A DNA stretch of 64,000 bases from Lepas anatifera (GCA_034440635.1 JAOTON010000337.1:869501-933500); one strand, 5' to 3'. Positions 48,953 to 61,588 are shown, numbered from the stretch's first letter. Translations and numbers: made by a program. The notes: a model not told the origin generated them from the letters alone.

Positions 48953-49091
48953 GCTATCTACGGATGTCGGTGCTGCTCTGGCCGCTCGGGACGACTCTGT
49001 CAGACCAGCGACCCCTGCTCCAGCAGTCCCTGCCCCGCCCCCGCCGTCTGCGAGCCCTCTCAGCAAAGCTACAACTGCAGGTGTCCAGAAG
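48953..49091 (+). CDS. Internal exon: end of one EGF-like domain and most of the next
   Basis: The acceptor ttactctcgcag precedes the exon and the donor aag/gtaggg follows it. Read in phase 0 it gives YGCRCCSGRSGRLC, which matches the canonical end of an EGF-like domain (C-x-C-x-x-G-x-x-G-x-x-C) and completes the domain begun at 47312-47433. A second EGF-like domain follows at once with cysteines one to five (DPC, SSSPC, PAPAVC, YNC, RC) and breaks off at CPE, so its sixth cysteine must come from another exon. One oddity is a cysteine where proline is usual in the first domain (CRCC), giving a possible unpaired cysteine. The exon ends in phase 1. Confidence 0.75.
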
Positions 49092-50251
49092 GTAGGGGTT
49101 GGTGTTGCGTCAACTGCAAAATTATTCCCCTGACGCAGGGTGTACTGTACGTTTTAAATTCGGATTGTTCAGTTGTGTCTCAACGCTGAAGTGTTTCTTA
49201 CTGCTATGGAAAAAGATAATCAAGCTAAGCTTATCTATAAACAAATTTGACGTTAGATTGCATTGATCGTTTTTCAGTCAAAATGGTGAATATATCCACA
49301 TGCACTGTAGCGTCTCCTCTCAGAGACGTTGTGTCTGGCTACATCAGTTCAAGCTGGCCTACTCTGATTTTGTGTTTCTGAGCGCAGAACAGCCAAGTTT
49401 TCCTTGGCGCTGAAATAACTGTCCTATGTTTTGGTTTTACTGACATGGACATGACCTCCAAACCGCTAAAAGGCGCCAGGTGCATACATAATTTACTCAA
49501 ATTTATTTTCATTAGCTTTTTACCGTTTGCCCCGCACCGACACAGAGCGTGTGACCAACCACCACCTAGCAGGATGAGGACGATGTTATGGGTTGTTCCT
49601 ATTGGCCTCTCCGTACACAATGTTTGCACCATTCAAGCTCCAAGAATGCTGCCGTAACCACTCCTCGCTATGCTAGTAAACAACAATTTGTCTAAGGAAA
49701 GCAAGCGGTACCTTGTTGCCAGCAGGTTTCTGATGTTTCTGAATCGGTCTTTGAAGGCTTACTATCCATTCTCCTTGGAGGCTCAGCCGTCTCATCCGGA
49801 TGAAAACGTTCTGAGCGCCATTTACCCGCTTATGATCAGATTAGCTTATCTGGATTTGGAAAACAAACACATCGCCGAGAAGTTTTACTCAAGCCAATGT
49901 TGAGTTGGATCGTGTAAATGCAAAAACTTTTTTGAACCTTCCAGTCCATCTCCTGTATACATTGTTTAGCCCAATTACTGCCAGAAGACGAACGGGTGCA
50001 CGATGTAGTCAAAAGCTGAAAACGTTCTAAATATCCCCATGCTCAGACTCGCACACAGGAAGGGGGTGGATCTCGCCCTTCCCTCATGTTTTACCCGACT
50101 GTATCCTGAAAGATTTTCGATAGGCTTCTGAATATTCTTAGAATTGTTCTTAAAATTAATTGGGTAGGTTCTGTGAAAATATTGAGATAATCCCTGGCTC
50201 GAAAACGGATCTATGCCTTGGCTTTTGGGTAGGACGTATTTACAGACCTTG

Positions 50252-50600
50252 CTTTTTTATAAATTTTGGCCAAGTTGTTCCCAGTACGGCTGATGGAGTC
50301 GGAGTCTCACTAAAGTCATCAAGGGACTTTTCACGGAGACCCCAACCCAAGCACCCGAACGAGCAACTCCCGCAATGAAGGCTTAATTTAGAAGGCGTCC
50401 CACAAAGCACAGGAACGGCCGCCACGCTCAGGTCACCCGCTCATCAGTCAGTTGCCGGCCGCCCTGTACGTCGGGTAAACTATTGAGCGCCGGAGCGTCT
50501 CAGGGGAACCGATCCCAAGCCTGGGCATGCACTGCCACTGCATGTTTCTGAGCACCGGGCCGGGGCACAACGCTCTACCAACTGAGCTACCAGGGCGGCT
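50252..50600 (-). mobile_element. SINE-1 copy, near full length
   Basis: On the minus strand the head is gccgccctggtagctcagtt and continues ggtagagcg, a clean tRNA-like A box; a degenerate B box (atcggttcccctgagacg) follows. The body and the A-rich tail (aaaatttataaaaaag) match the copies at 6862 and 415. This is the best-preserved copy in the window. Confidence 0.8.
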
Positions 50601-51078
50601 TTGTTGGCTCGAGTATAGTCTTCTTAAAATAACGCCATCTGTATAAAAGATACTGAGGAAAGTTACCACGTTTATATATATTCTGAATAATACAGCAGGT
50701 GGTTGACGGTATTGAGGGAAGCTAGAACGTTTGAATATTATAAATGAAATGAAAGGTGGTGGTTCGTTCACAATTCATGTAAGCTTTTATAAGCGGTGGT
50801 TACAGCAGTTCAAAATAAGGAGAGGGAGTTCTAATTGAATTGGACTTATTCTTGCAGAATGAAAATAAGCTTATAACAGCTGGGAGGAATAAACATAGCC
50901 TTGTCATACTCTCAGACCCAAGATACCTTCTCAGACCTATGCCTTACACTATCCTGTAAGGATACCAGTAAATGCAAGCCTCCGCCTTGTGTGTATGTAT
51001 ATACATTCATAGTGTGAGTGCATTGCATAGGTGAGAGTACCAAAGCGCAAAAAGGAGGACGAATATTGGGCGAGATAA

Positions 51079-51079
<1 letters not shown>

Positions 51080-51147
<68 letters not shown>

Positions 51148-51164
51148 TGTGTGTGTGTGTGTGT
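51080..51164 (+). repeat. Compound (AT)n(GT)n microsatellite
   Basis: An AT run (51080-51110) passes into a GT run with one tct interruption, directly left of the foldback element. Confidence 0.9.
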
Positions 51165-51662
51165 GATATAGGTGTACACACAGAAAGTTATTTAAGTTAT
51201 ATTTAATTTACAAACATGTAAATGAGGAATAACAGCCTGATGCTCATATTATATAAAACTTGTTCGAAAGTTAACAGTCATTATTTGCCATGATGATCGA
51301 CAGAATGGACGGTGGCAGAATTTTACTACATTTTCAAATGTTGTAAAATTCTGCCACCTGTCCATTCGCTGTCGTGATCATGCCCCATGGGCGAAATATA
51401 TTGACTGTTAACTTTCGAACAAGTTTTATATAATATGAGCATCAGGCTGTTATTCCTCATTTACATATTTATCATCATGCTCAAAATAGCTCTCCAAGAC
51501 ATCATTAATTTACAAACGTTTCACTGTTGTTCAGCTTCATTAGTGTTGAACAAATTACAAAAATATCAATACAAAATTACAAAGTTCAGCAACAGTGAAC
51601 AACAGTGAAACGTTTGTAAATTAAATATAACTTAAATAACTTTCTGTGTGTTCATCTATATC
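51165..51662. mobile_element. Foldback element with nested palindromes
   Basis: Outer arms of about 50 bp (gatataggtgtacacacag, inverted at 51612-51662) enclose a near-perfect palindrome at 51216-51466 with arms of about 120 bp, and a second short inverted repeat (gtttcactgttgttcagc, inverted near 51590). It borders an (AT)n(GT)n microsatellite. There is no coding sequence. Confidence 0.6.
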
Positions 51663-51873
51663 ACATTATGTCTGTGATAACCCCATACATATATATATAC
51701 GTCTCTTAGACAGTGGCAGTCTGCATTTTGCCTCAACATTTTACCCTCCCACATTCTCTTCTGGAGATTGTATGGTATTTTGTAACTTATCTACGCGTCA
51801 GATATTTCACGCATTATCCAACGTTTACGAATACATGTAACAGAAAACTGGTAAATTTTATATATTTCGCTGC

Positions 51874-53465
51874 TTAGCTCTGGCCGAGAAAATGCGTTGA
51901 ATTTTTAACATGCGCATTGACGGGGGGTGGGTACCCGCCCCCCTTGGGTTTTTCGGAGAAAGCAGCGAAACGGCGGCGCGTAGCGCCGCCGTACTTGGCA
52001 TACCTTTTCCCTCATCCTTTTTACAACTTCTGTGAAAATTTTAAGGCTAAGCCATCTCAGGTCAGGCCACCAGTACAGGTCAAGTGACCTGACCTAAAAA
52101 AATGTTTAAGATAGCATAATTCGGAGCAGGGTGAATTTATCCGATTGAAACTCATATCACATAATGGGCCCACCGAGTTCTCTAAAATATGGTCCGGATA
52201 TATTTGATATCGATGACCTGAGGTCAGGTACGAGGCATGACCTCTCCATTGGAAATACATGGTAAAATGGTTTTTACTGTATACGTCAGTAACAGATACT
52301 GATAGAGCATTTATGTTAGCTGCATTAGACTCACCTTGGCTTTGCGGTTCTAATGATATCCATTTTATGTAATTTGACCCTGACCTGACCTCAGGTCAGG
52401 TCAAAACCTTGGTTTGACCTAGCACGGTCAAATTATATATCATTCGATTTGGCTTGCTGCGAGGGTTCATATATTTCAAGTCGTTTTTCTCTATCTTTAC
52501 TTGTTCAGATGAAATGGCCGAAAAACTTAATTTATATGTTATCCCTATTACGGCATGTTTTGACCTCTCGTGACCTTAAATGTGACCTGACTAAAAAATG
52601 GTGCGAATATTTTCAATGGAGAAGTGGATAGGCTACCCAACGCCGTTTAACGTTTTTCGCTACCTACCGTGGTTAGCTCTGGCCGAGAAAATGCGTTGAA
52701 TTTTTAACATGCGCATTGACGGGGCGGGTACCCGCCCCCTGGGTTTTTCGGAGAAAGCAGGAAACGGCGGCGCGTAGCGCCGCCGTACTTGGCATACCTT
52801 TTCCTCATCCTTTTACAACTTCTGTGAAAATTTTAAGGCTAAGCCATCTCAGGTCAGGCCACCAGTACAGGTCAAGTGACCTGACCTAAAAAAATGTTTA
52901 AGATAGCATAATTCGGAGCAGGGTGAATTTATCCGATTGAAACTCATATCACATAATGGGCCCACCGAGTTCTCTAAAATATGGTCCGGTATATTTGATA
53001 TCGATGACCTGAGGTCAGGTACGAGGCATGACCTCTCCATTGGAAATACATGGTAAAATGGTTTTTACTGTATACGTCAGTAACAGATACTGATAGAGCA
53101 TTTATGTTAGCTGCATTAGACTCACCTTGGCTTTGCGGTTCTAATGATATCCATTTTATGTCATTTGACCCTGACCTGACCTCAGGTCAGGTCAAAACCT
53201 TGGTTTGACCTAGCACGGTCAAATTATATATCATTCGATTTGGCTTGCTGCGAGGGTTCATATATTTCAAGTCGTTTTTCTCTATCTTTACTTGTTCAGA
53301 TGAAATGGCCGAAAAAACTTAATTTATATGTTATCCCTATTACGGCATGTTTTGACCTCTCGTGACCTTAAATGTGACCTGACTAAAAAATGGTGCGAAT
53401 ATTTTCAATGGAGAAGTGGATAGGCTACCCAACGCCGTTTAACGTTTTTCGCTACCTACCGTGGT
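51874..53465 (+). repeat. Direct tandem duplication, unit 799 bp
   Basis: The unit begins at ttagctctggccgagaaa at 51874 and again at 52673. The two copies differ at only a few positions, mostly in homopolymers and at ggatata/ggtata, which indicates a recent event or an assembly overlap left uncollapsed. Confidence 0.85.
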
Positions 53466-53545
53466 TCTTGAGATTTTAGGGGGGGGTGGGTACCCGCCCC
53501 CCCTCGTCAAAGCGAAGGTGGCTCAGACCCCCGTCAATGCGCGTG
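51909..53545. mobile_element. TTAA transposon family B copy with an internal tandem duplication
   Basis: The element begins after TTAA at 51905-51908 (CATGCGCATTGACGGGG) and ends before TTAA at 53546-53549 (inverted CACGCGCATTGACGGGGG). A 799-bp block, 51874-52672, is repeated almost identically from 52673, and it includes 35 bp of the left flank, so the duplication happened after insertion. Only the second unit keeps the normal right end. No coding capacity. Confidence 0.8.
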
Positions 53546-54039
53546 TTAATGCTCACATGTTTCAAGGCTACGTATGTTTTGGGTCCATTTTCTGTCAATG
53601 CATTCATTTTTTCAAAATAAGGCAACAGAGAACCTCGGCCTGCGGCCTCGGCAGGTGCCGCTCTGGCGCAGGAGAAGCCGGTGACAATGTACGTTAGCCA
53701 AACAGTTCGATTGACAGGCGAGTTTTTTCAGCAGTTTGATACTTATAATAACGCAATGTTGGAGTTTTAGGTTTTGTGTTCTCATTATGGCTCCATTCAA
53801 TCCCCTGTCTAGGCCCATGTTTTCCTAAATTAGCATGTCTCTGCATACTGCACCACGCCTGCCCTCTGTTCATATCATCAAAGAAATAAACACACGCATA
53901 ATGTTTGTTTTGTTAAGCAAAGACTGGGCATGACGAGAAGAAAGGAGATACGATATAAAATATGATGGGTTTTCCGACGGTATTTCACCTATACCTGCAG
54001 ATGTTCACCCAATTCAGCCTATTTGTTACCGAGTTATGC

Positions 54040-55450
54040 CCCAGCTCGAGACCTCAGCCCCACCACCGAACTGATGTCCTGGTTCCGCCTATGCTCGAGC
54101 TCCTTACCCCACCCCCTTACATATGTCCTGGATCTGCCTATGCTCGAACTCCGTAGCCCCACCTCTATACTGCCCTGGATCCGCCTATGCTTGAACTCCT
54201 TAGCCCCTACCCCTACTGATGTCCTGGATCCGCCTCTGCTCGAGCTCCTTAGCCCCACCCCCATACTGATGTCCTGGATCCGCCTCTGCTCGAGCTCCTT
54301 AGCCCCACACCCATACTTATGTCCTGGATCCGCCTATGCTCCAGCTCCTTAGCCTCACCCCCGTGCTGATGTCCTGGATCCGCTTATGCTCGAGCTCCTT
54401 AGCCCCTCCCCCGTACTAATGTCCTTGATCCGCCTATACTCGAGCCCCTTAGCCCCACCCCCGTACTGATGTCCTGGATCCGCCTCTGCTCGAGCTCCTT
54501 AGCCCCACCTCTGTATTGCCCTGGAACCGCCTATGCTCAGCCCCGACCCTCTACTGATGTCCTGGATTCGCCTATGCTCGAGCTCCCGAGCCCCACCCCC
54601 GTACTGATGTCCTGAATCCGCATATGCTCGAACTCCTTAGCCCCTACCACCCTACTGATGTCCTGGATCCGCCTATGCTCGAGCTCCTTACCCCACCTTC
54701 TTCCTGATGTCTTGGATCCGCCTATGCTCGAACTCCGTAGCCCCTACCCCCCCACTGATGTCCTGGATCCGCCTATGCTCGAGCTCCTTACCCCACCCCC
54801 TTACTGATGTCCTGGATCCGCCTGTGCTCGAACTTCGTAGCCCCACCTCTGTACTGCCCTGGATCCGCCTATGCTCGAACTACTTAGCCCCCACCCCCTA
54901 CTGATGTCCTGGATCCGACTATGCTCGAGCTCCCGAGCCCCACCCCCGTACTGATCAGCTGAATCCGCTTATGCTCGAGCTTCTTAGCCCCACCGCCGTA
55001 CTGATGTCCTAGATCTGCCTCTGCTCGAGCTCCTTAGCCCCATCCCCGTACTAATATCCTGGATCCGCCTATGCTCGAACTCCGTAGCCCCTACCCCCTA
55101 CTGATGTCCTGGATCCGCCTATGCTGGAACTCCTGAGTCTCACCCTGTACTGATGTCCTGATTCCGCTAATGCTCAGCTGCTTAGCCCCATCCCCGTACT
55201 AATGTCCTGGATCCGCCTATGCTCTAACTCCCTAGCCCGACCCTCGTACCGATGTCCTGGATCCGCCTATGCTCTAACTCCCTAGCCCGACCCTCGTACC
55301 GATGTCCTGGATCCGCCTATGCTCTAACTCCCTAGCCCCACCCTCGTACTGATGTCCTGGGTCCGCCTATGCTCGAACTCTTTAGCCCTTACCCCCATGC
55401 TGATGTCCTGGATCCGCTTATGCTCGATCTCCTTACCCCCACACCAGTAA
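54040..55450 (+). repeat. Minisatellite, unit about 50 bp, about 28 copies
   Basis: The unit carries gatgtcctggatccgccta, tgctcgagctccttagcccc and a C-rich spacer. Successive gtcctgg positions (54221, 54271, 54321, 54371, 54421, 54471) show the 50-bp period. Copies vary by a few bases and small indels. Open frames through it are a by-product of the low stop-codon content. Confidence 0.9.
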
Positions 55451-56327
55451 CGCCCCACCTCCGTGCCCCCGCCCCCGAAACGACATAGGCGGATACAAGG
55501 GGAAAGGGGACAGGTGCCCCCATAGAATCTTAGCGCTCCCTGAAATTGTCCCGGAAACCCCTGGAAAGTTCGATGGCACCCCCTGAAATGTCGTTTTCCC
55601 CGAGATGCAGGTATCGGGGTCTACTGATAGGTTTTAGCGCCTACTTGATAGGTTTTTCCGGCCAAAAGTGGCGTCCCTGGTGTAGATAGCGCCCACCAGG
55701 AAGTTTCCCCTTCCACCTCGCCCCCGATAGGCAATCCTGGATCCGCGTATGGGAAGCGACATTTCAGGGAGCGTCATTCGCCTTGAGAGGCGTGTCTTTA
55801 CAATTTCAAAGGGCGCCGATGGTCGATTGGGGGTTGGCGGAGGGGATGGGGAGAAGGGTGGGGGGCACCTAGCCTACTTATTCCCTGGATCCACCCATGG
55901 TCCAAAAACAGAAACATAATTCTCTTATTGTAAACTCAGACTTTTACGGTACTCTAATTACTTGTGATGCATTATGGGCAGTGTTGGGTACTTTTTTACC
56001 AGACCATAAATAAAACAGAAACGGCCGCGCCGATCCTGAACGTCTATGGTGGCAGGTATGGAAAATACCTGCATCCGAATAGCACCCCTCATATTAGAAA
56101 TAATTACACCAGAAACGTCCCTCTGACAAATTTAAACAATAGGTGCTTCAAACTAGGTTTTAACTGTCTGGTCCTGAGGTATGGTAGACTCAGAATAACT
56201 CCCACCATAGGAAAAAACAAAAAAAAAAAAACAAAACAAAACAAAACAAAACCAAAAAAGTTCAACTAACCAACTAACCCTACCTAACCATCCGTTCATA
56301 TTTGCTAACCAACTAACCCTAACTTAA

Positions 56328-57567
56328 CCCTATTTCCGTCAGGCTCCCGGCTACCCCCTATTTCCGGCAGGGGGCAATATCGGCCCCCCTAAGATCTCGT
56401 AATCTAACCGGCCGATTTTGAAAATTCAAAGTGCTATAGATTCCCCTGACGCTAAACTTTATTTTGAAAAAAAGAAAATTTCAAAATTTTGATTTTTAAG
56501 GAGAAAGTCGTGCAAAATATACAATTTTTGTGTATTTTTTAGATTTTCCATAACCCTTGTCTCTGTTGTACGATTTTCACAAAACTAGTTCAGATTTACA
56601 AATAATTGACCCAAAATTGTCATATACTGAGTTACGCAAAAATTCGAAATTCAATGGCAGTTCCAGGACCAGGACTATGAGGGGAAATATATACAACCTA
56701 AAAGTTTTTGTTACGCGGATTAGAAGCCGTGATATACTGCTTGGCATCTTTGACACATAAATAAATGAAAAAAGTGAAAAACTCATCAGGGGCGGATGCA
56801 GTAAGGTAAAACAGTGGGGTAAAATACATCCCAACAATATGCGAGTGGTATGCATGAGTATATTAGTCCCTCGACTAGTTGAAATTTATTTCTGATAATT
56901 TTTACCCTCCCATGGCAGCTCTGGGAAAGGGGGTGACATAGGCGGATCAAGGACTCTCGTCGTGGGGGGCGGGTGGGGGTGATTGGAAACACATTTTTAA
57001 TATACAACGATATTGAGTCGCGGCGGTGATACTGGCTGGGAATATGCATTTTGAAAATGTGTAGTGACTGGACACGCCTCTGGTAATCTAGAATTTGGTT
57101 ATAACTATTTTGAATTTTCATATACCCAATTGTATTCGCCCTGGCACGGCTGTAAGCAGTCTTCTCACTTACTAACGTTTAGTCCTTCTTGATAACATTC
57201 CCCCATTTTGAACTGCTGTAACCGCCCCTGATGAATACAAATAGTGACAATTGTGAATGCACTATCATCTCACATAAAAAATGATATAATAAAACCATAT
57301 AACTGGTATCAGGATCAGCAGAGACGGCTTCCTTTTTTACAAAGAACCCATCGCATACGATAATACTTGGTTTGTGGACAGAACCTCCCCAAAAACCCAG
57401 CCATAGCTCCGCCCCTGGTAAATATATAATATTGACAATTTCAGAAAACCTGCCTGTACTAGTTTTAGGAAAAGTCAGGAAGTTTCAAAGTTCTATCGCA
57501 AGCCGTTTCGGAGATATTCTTGAAAAACCTTAGGGGGGCAATATTAGCCCCCCTGCCGGAAATAGGG
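56328..57567. mobile_element. TTAA transposon family H, complete copy
   Basis: TTAA at 56324-56327 and 57568-57571 flank a 1240-bp element with ends CCCTATTTCCG... and, inverted, CCCTATTTCCGGCAGGGGG. A GC hairpin (gggggcaatatcggccccc) lies just inside each end as in the other families, but the interior is not rich in AGGTCA. Inside it are caggggcgga-type sequences in inverted orientation (56787 and 57222), which look like the ends of a small hAT-type element. Confidence 0.7.
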
Positions 57568-57571
57568 TTAA

Positions 57572-60570
57572 GGACTACTAACTATACTAACCACATCTAA
57601 GACTAACAACTAACCAACTCACACCCCTCCCTAACACTCTATTTGTTCTATTACCCTTCTCTCTTCCTCTATGCGGCGGCTACCCAGCCAGAGAGGGTGC
57701 TGTAACCTCACCTCCTGGTTGCAGGATAAAGACCCGCGGCATCACGTCATGGTGCTTGCGGGTATTTCTAATAACCCAAAATTATTTTTTTCAATATTGG
57801 AACTCGAGTAACGTAAGCAACCGGTTATTCGATAACAAGGAACAAAATTCAAAACTAATCTTTACGCTGGCAAGACTCTTCACGTACCCTTTTAAATCCT
57901 ACCTGTGCCCCAGGCTCGGCATCTCTGCCGTAGCAATCCCCTTCCCTCGCAAGTGTTGCTACACTTCGCGACCCATTCCTTGAAATAAGATTCGTCCCTT
58001 TGTTCTGCGACATTAAAGTAAACACCCCTCCCGGAAAATTCTCCCCCACACTTTAGAGGCGGGCAAAGGTGCTTTGCACAGAACGCCTTATAAAAAGCCC
58101 TTAACTAACTAACTAACGCGCCGATCGCCGGCGTTGCCGCGACGTGGACGCAGGGGTGACGCGTGGTGATTTGCTACAACGATGCGTGGAGGAACGGCAT
58201 GTTAGTAAAGGTAACTTGGTGTTTCATTGATATATATGCAGATGGAATGTCGACATATGTCTCTTATCTAGCTGCATGCAAAATTTCATTTCCTCCAATG
58301 ACTCTAACCACCCTAAACCCCGGTGTGAAGCAAAAATGAGCTGATAAAATTACCACTTTGAAATGCATTTTACGGCTTATAGCGCGGAAGCCGTAAGAGA
58401 TAAGTGGGGGTATGAGTGAGAAAAATGACGGCAACTAAGTTTTCTATCCAGCCGTGTTAAGTTCAATACCGTAGCTATCATGGTCTGGAAACCAGGGGCT
58501 GAGAATAAAAAATTTAAAAACTTATATTTTATTTTTGCCTATAAAATAAAAAGTTTCAGTCTGAAAGTTTTTATCTCACAATATATAATAAAGGAGGCTA
58601 TTCTCTTTTATTATCTGAAATGGGAACTAATTTTTATCAATTAGATCGGAAGATATAAGGGTTTGAATGATATTTTAGGAAATGCAGACCTTCACGGAAT
58701 GGGCCAAAAAGGACCCTTAAATTTCCGTTTTTGTTTTGTTTCTGTGTTTGTGCAGTACTGCACAAACCGAACTTTAAGTTGATATTTGACTCAGAACCTG
58801 AACTGCTGTAGCTTCAGATATTTCGAGCCTGTAGTTTAGACCATGAGTTTTATGCCAAATTTAGGGTGCAAAGTTTAAAAGCTAATTTAGAGGCCTAAAT
58901 TTAAAGCTTTTTCTTTACAACTTTTTGTGTGAACTACAAATTTCCCTGATGTAAAAGGGTGCAAGTTTGAAGAGTCTAGATGAATTAGCAAAAAATAGAA
59001 AAATAAAAGTTAAAAATCACATAATGCAAAATTCCAAAATTTCGAAAATTGACAACCGTCGTGCTTATTCATTTGGAAGTGCCTTCTATCCACAAAAGTT
59101 TTAGGTCTCTGATACCAGCGCTCAGAACAGACAACAACAGACAGCCACGACGAGACCGGAAAAACTGTCAGAATAGAAGCCGTTTCTTACTTTGTTGGTC
59201 ACCGGCTTCTGACTCTCAGACAACGGGGTCTATGGAGGACTTGAAAAGAGGGAAACTGTATGTTTTCCTACCATATATCCTGTAACTTAATGAGCATCAT
59301 TCTTTTTCAATGGAGTATAGTCTGGGGCAAGCTGATCTCAGTTAACACTCTTATGTTGGAATATTAGATTTTGGGGTCTTAGTGGAGACCCAATCCAACC
59401 CAATCAGCAAAAACAGGGATACAGATGTATGACAGTGATGGGATTAAGGATGATGTATCTATTTTATCACATTGCTTTATAATTTAGTTTGTGATATATA
59501 TATATCTCTCTCTCTCCAAGATCAAACGTAATAAATCCACAACTGTCTTGGCGTCCTTCGCCATCCCATCAGTGGATCAAAATCTGCCTGCTAATGTAAT
59601 GGATAAGCGGCAACTCATAGCCTGATAAATGCGCCTTCCAATTTATGCCTGTTCGACTCAGAATCGGCCTTCCTCAGAGCCCGAGCCAGTCGGCCAACAT
59701 TTGCATCTTCTAAACCTCGTGCGGACCAACACCGTCTCGCTCCCTCTGAAACGGTCGATCGGGGCGTCTGCGGCTGAAAAGTCACCGATCACAAGCACTC
59801 TCAAATATGGCAGTGCCGGTTTAATGATGCTCCTTCACGGATATTGATTTCTGCCCGACCCAGCAGTGGAGAATAAATGGATGGGTCAACGAAAAAGTGT
59901 GAGAAAGCGAGGCTTAAGGGAGAGGATAGAGTGGGGTGGATATTTGTGTGTTGAGAGAGAGAGAGGGGAGAGAGAGAAAGAGAGAGAGAGAGAAAGAGAG
60001 AGAGAAAAGAGAGAGAGAGAGGGCTCTTTGATGCTAGTAGACGCTGTGCGCGGGAGTGGTTGGTTAGCATTCATTCGATCATCCTGAGAGCTATGCGCTG
60101 ACTTCGTGCCCTGATTACACCGGAGGTACTGACCCACCTTTGAAAACTGCAATACTTGTTGGCGAAAGGTTGAAGGGTTGAAGCTATCAGTGGACAGCTG
60201 CGACCTCGGAACTTTGATGGAAGTGAGTTAGAGAAGTCGCAGCCTCTTCCGTGTTTTCATTGCTCTTAGTAGGTTCTAGGACGGATGAATCTCATGAAAC
60301 ATTCCCTGTGAATCCCTGCCACAAACTGAGCAGCCTGAATCACCGCGAGTGTCATGAATCAGGCAGTCAGACGAAGTCGTTCCTGCTGACAAGATCAATC
60401 ATAAAATCAGATGACTTAGATCGAGTTCCTTCAATATGTGATGCAGCCGAGATGCCTGTATTGGATTTATTGGGAGCTTTATTACCGAAGTAGAGCGTGC
60501 CTATCTTGTAAATGTAAATTGTATCAGTGTTCTTTGAATGGTGTGGTGCACAAACGAAACTGTTTTTCTT
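57572..60570. other. No gene recognised
   Basis: AT-rich unique DNA with a ctaacta-type simple repeat near 58100 and the GA tract at 59955. A GC-richer patch at 59640-59840 is open in two plus frames without recognisable domain. Confidence 0.4.
59955..60022 (+). repeat. GA-rich tract
   Basis: Imperfect GA/GAAA repeats with a few substitutions. Confidence 0.85.
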
Positions 60571-60785
60571 TAACCCTCACCCCGGTGAGGAAGGGTGTTT
60601 TGAACACCCTTCCCCTCGGGTATTTTTTTCCGGCGGTACGAAAAAACAACAGTGTGAAGCACCACCGTACTTGGCACACCTCATCCTTGTTAGATTCTGC
60701 AGCTTTCCCCACAATTTTAAGGTTGGATCATCTAAGGTCATGTCACCAGTGCTGGTCAAGTGACCTCACCTCCAAAAGTGTTTAA

Positions 60786-61588
60786 CACGCGCATTGACGG
60801 GGGTCTGAACCACCTTTGCTTTGCGGGGTGGCTCCCCCCTAGATCTCGGAACCATGGTGGTGCGAACGGTACGGGTTTCATTCTCAAACTTTGACCATTT
60901 TTTGTCAGGTCACATTTAAGGTCACGAGAGGTCAAAATATGCTGTCATAGGGATAGCATGTAAATTAAGTTTTTCGGCCCTTACATCTGAACAAATAAAG
61001 ATAGAATAAAACGACTTAATCTATATGAATCCTCTTAGCAAGCCAAATCGAATGATATATAATTTGACCTTGCTAGGTCAAGTAAAGGATTTGACTTGAC
61101 CTAAGGTCAGGTCAGGGTCAAATTATATAAAATGCATATCATTAGAACCGCAAAGCCCGGACGAGTCTAATGGAGCTAAAATAAACGCTCTATCACCATC
61201 TGTTACTGCGTTATTTAGTAAAAAAAACCATTTTTCCCATGTATTTCCAATGGAGAGGTCATGCCTCGTACCTGACCTTAGGTAATCGATATCAAAAATA
61301 CCGGAACATATTTTAGAGAACTCGGTAGGGCCATTATGTGATATGAGTTTTAATCGGATAAGTTCACCCTGCTCCGACTTATGCTATCTTAAACTTTTTT
61401 TGAGGTCGGGTCACTTGACCTGTACTGGTGACCTGACCGGAGATGACCTAACCCTACAATTTTCACAGAAGTTGTAAAAATGATGAGGAAAAAGTCATGC
61501 CAAGTACGGCGGCGCTACGCGCCGCCGTTTTTCTGCTGTCTTCAAAAAACCCGACGGGGGCGGGTACCCGCCCCCGTCAATGCGCGTG
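60786..61588. mobile_element. TTAA transposon family B, inverted copy nested in family D
   Basis: TTAA at 60782-60785 and 61589-61592 flank an element whose two ends are perfect 18-bp inverted repeats (CACGCGCATTGACGGGGG). The interior matches the 8848 copy in reverse. The sequence on either side joins into a continuous family D element once this copy is removed, so B inserted into D. Confidence 0.85.

Noticed and set aside
53612..53690. Short GC-rich segment with acceptor- and donor-like borders as a further EGF exon
   Set aside because: The frame with cysteines (CGLGRC) does not fit the phase left by the exon ending at 49091, and the fitting frame has no cysteine.
54023..54904. Repeat-protein-like open frames
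   Set aside because: They come from the 50-bp minisatellite, whose period is not a multiple of three.
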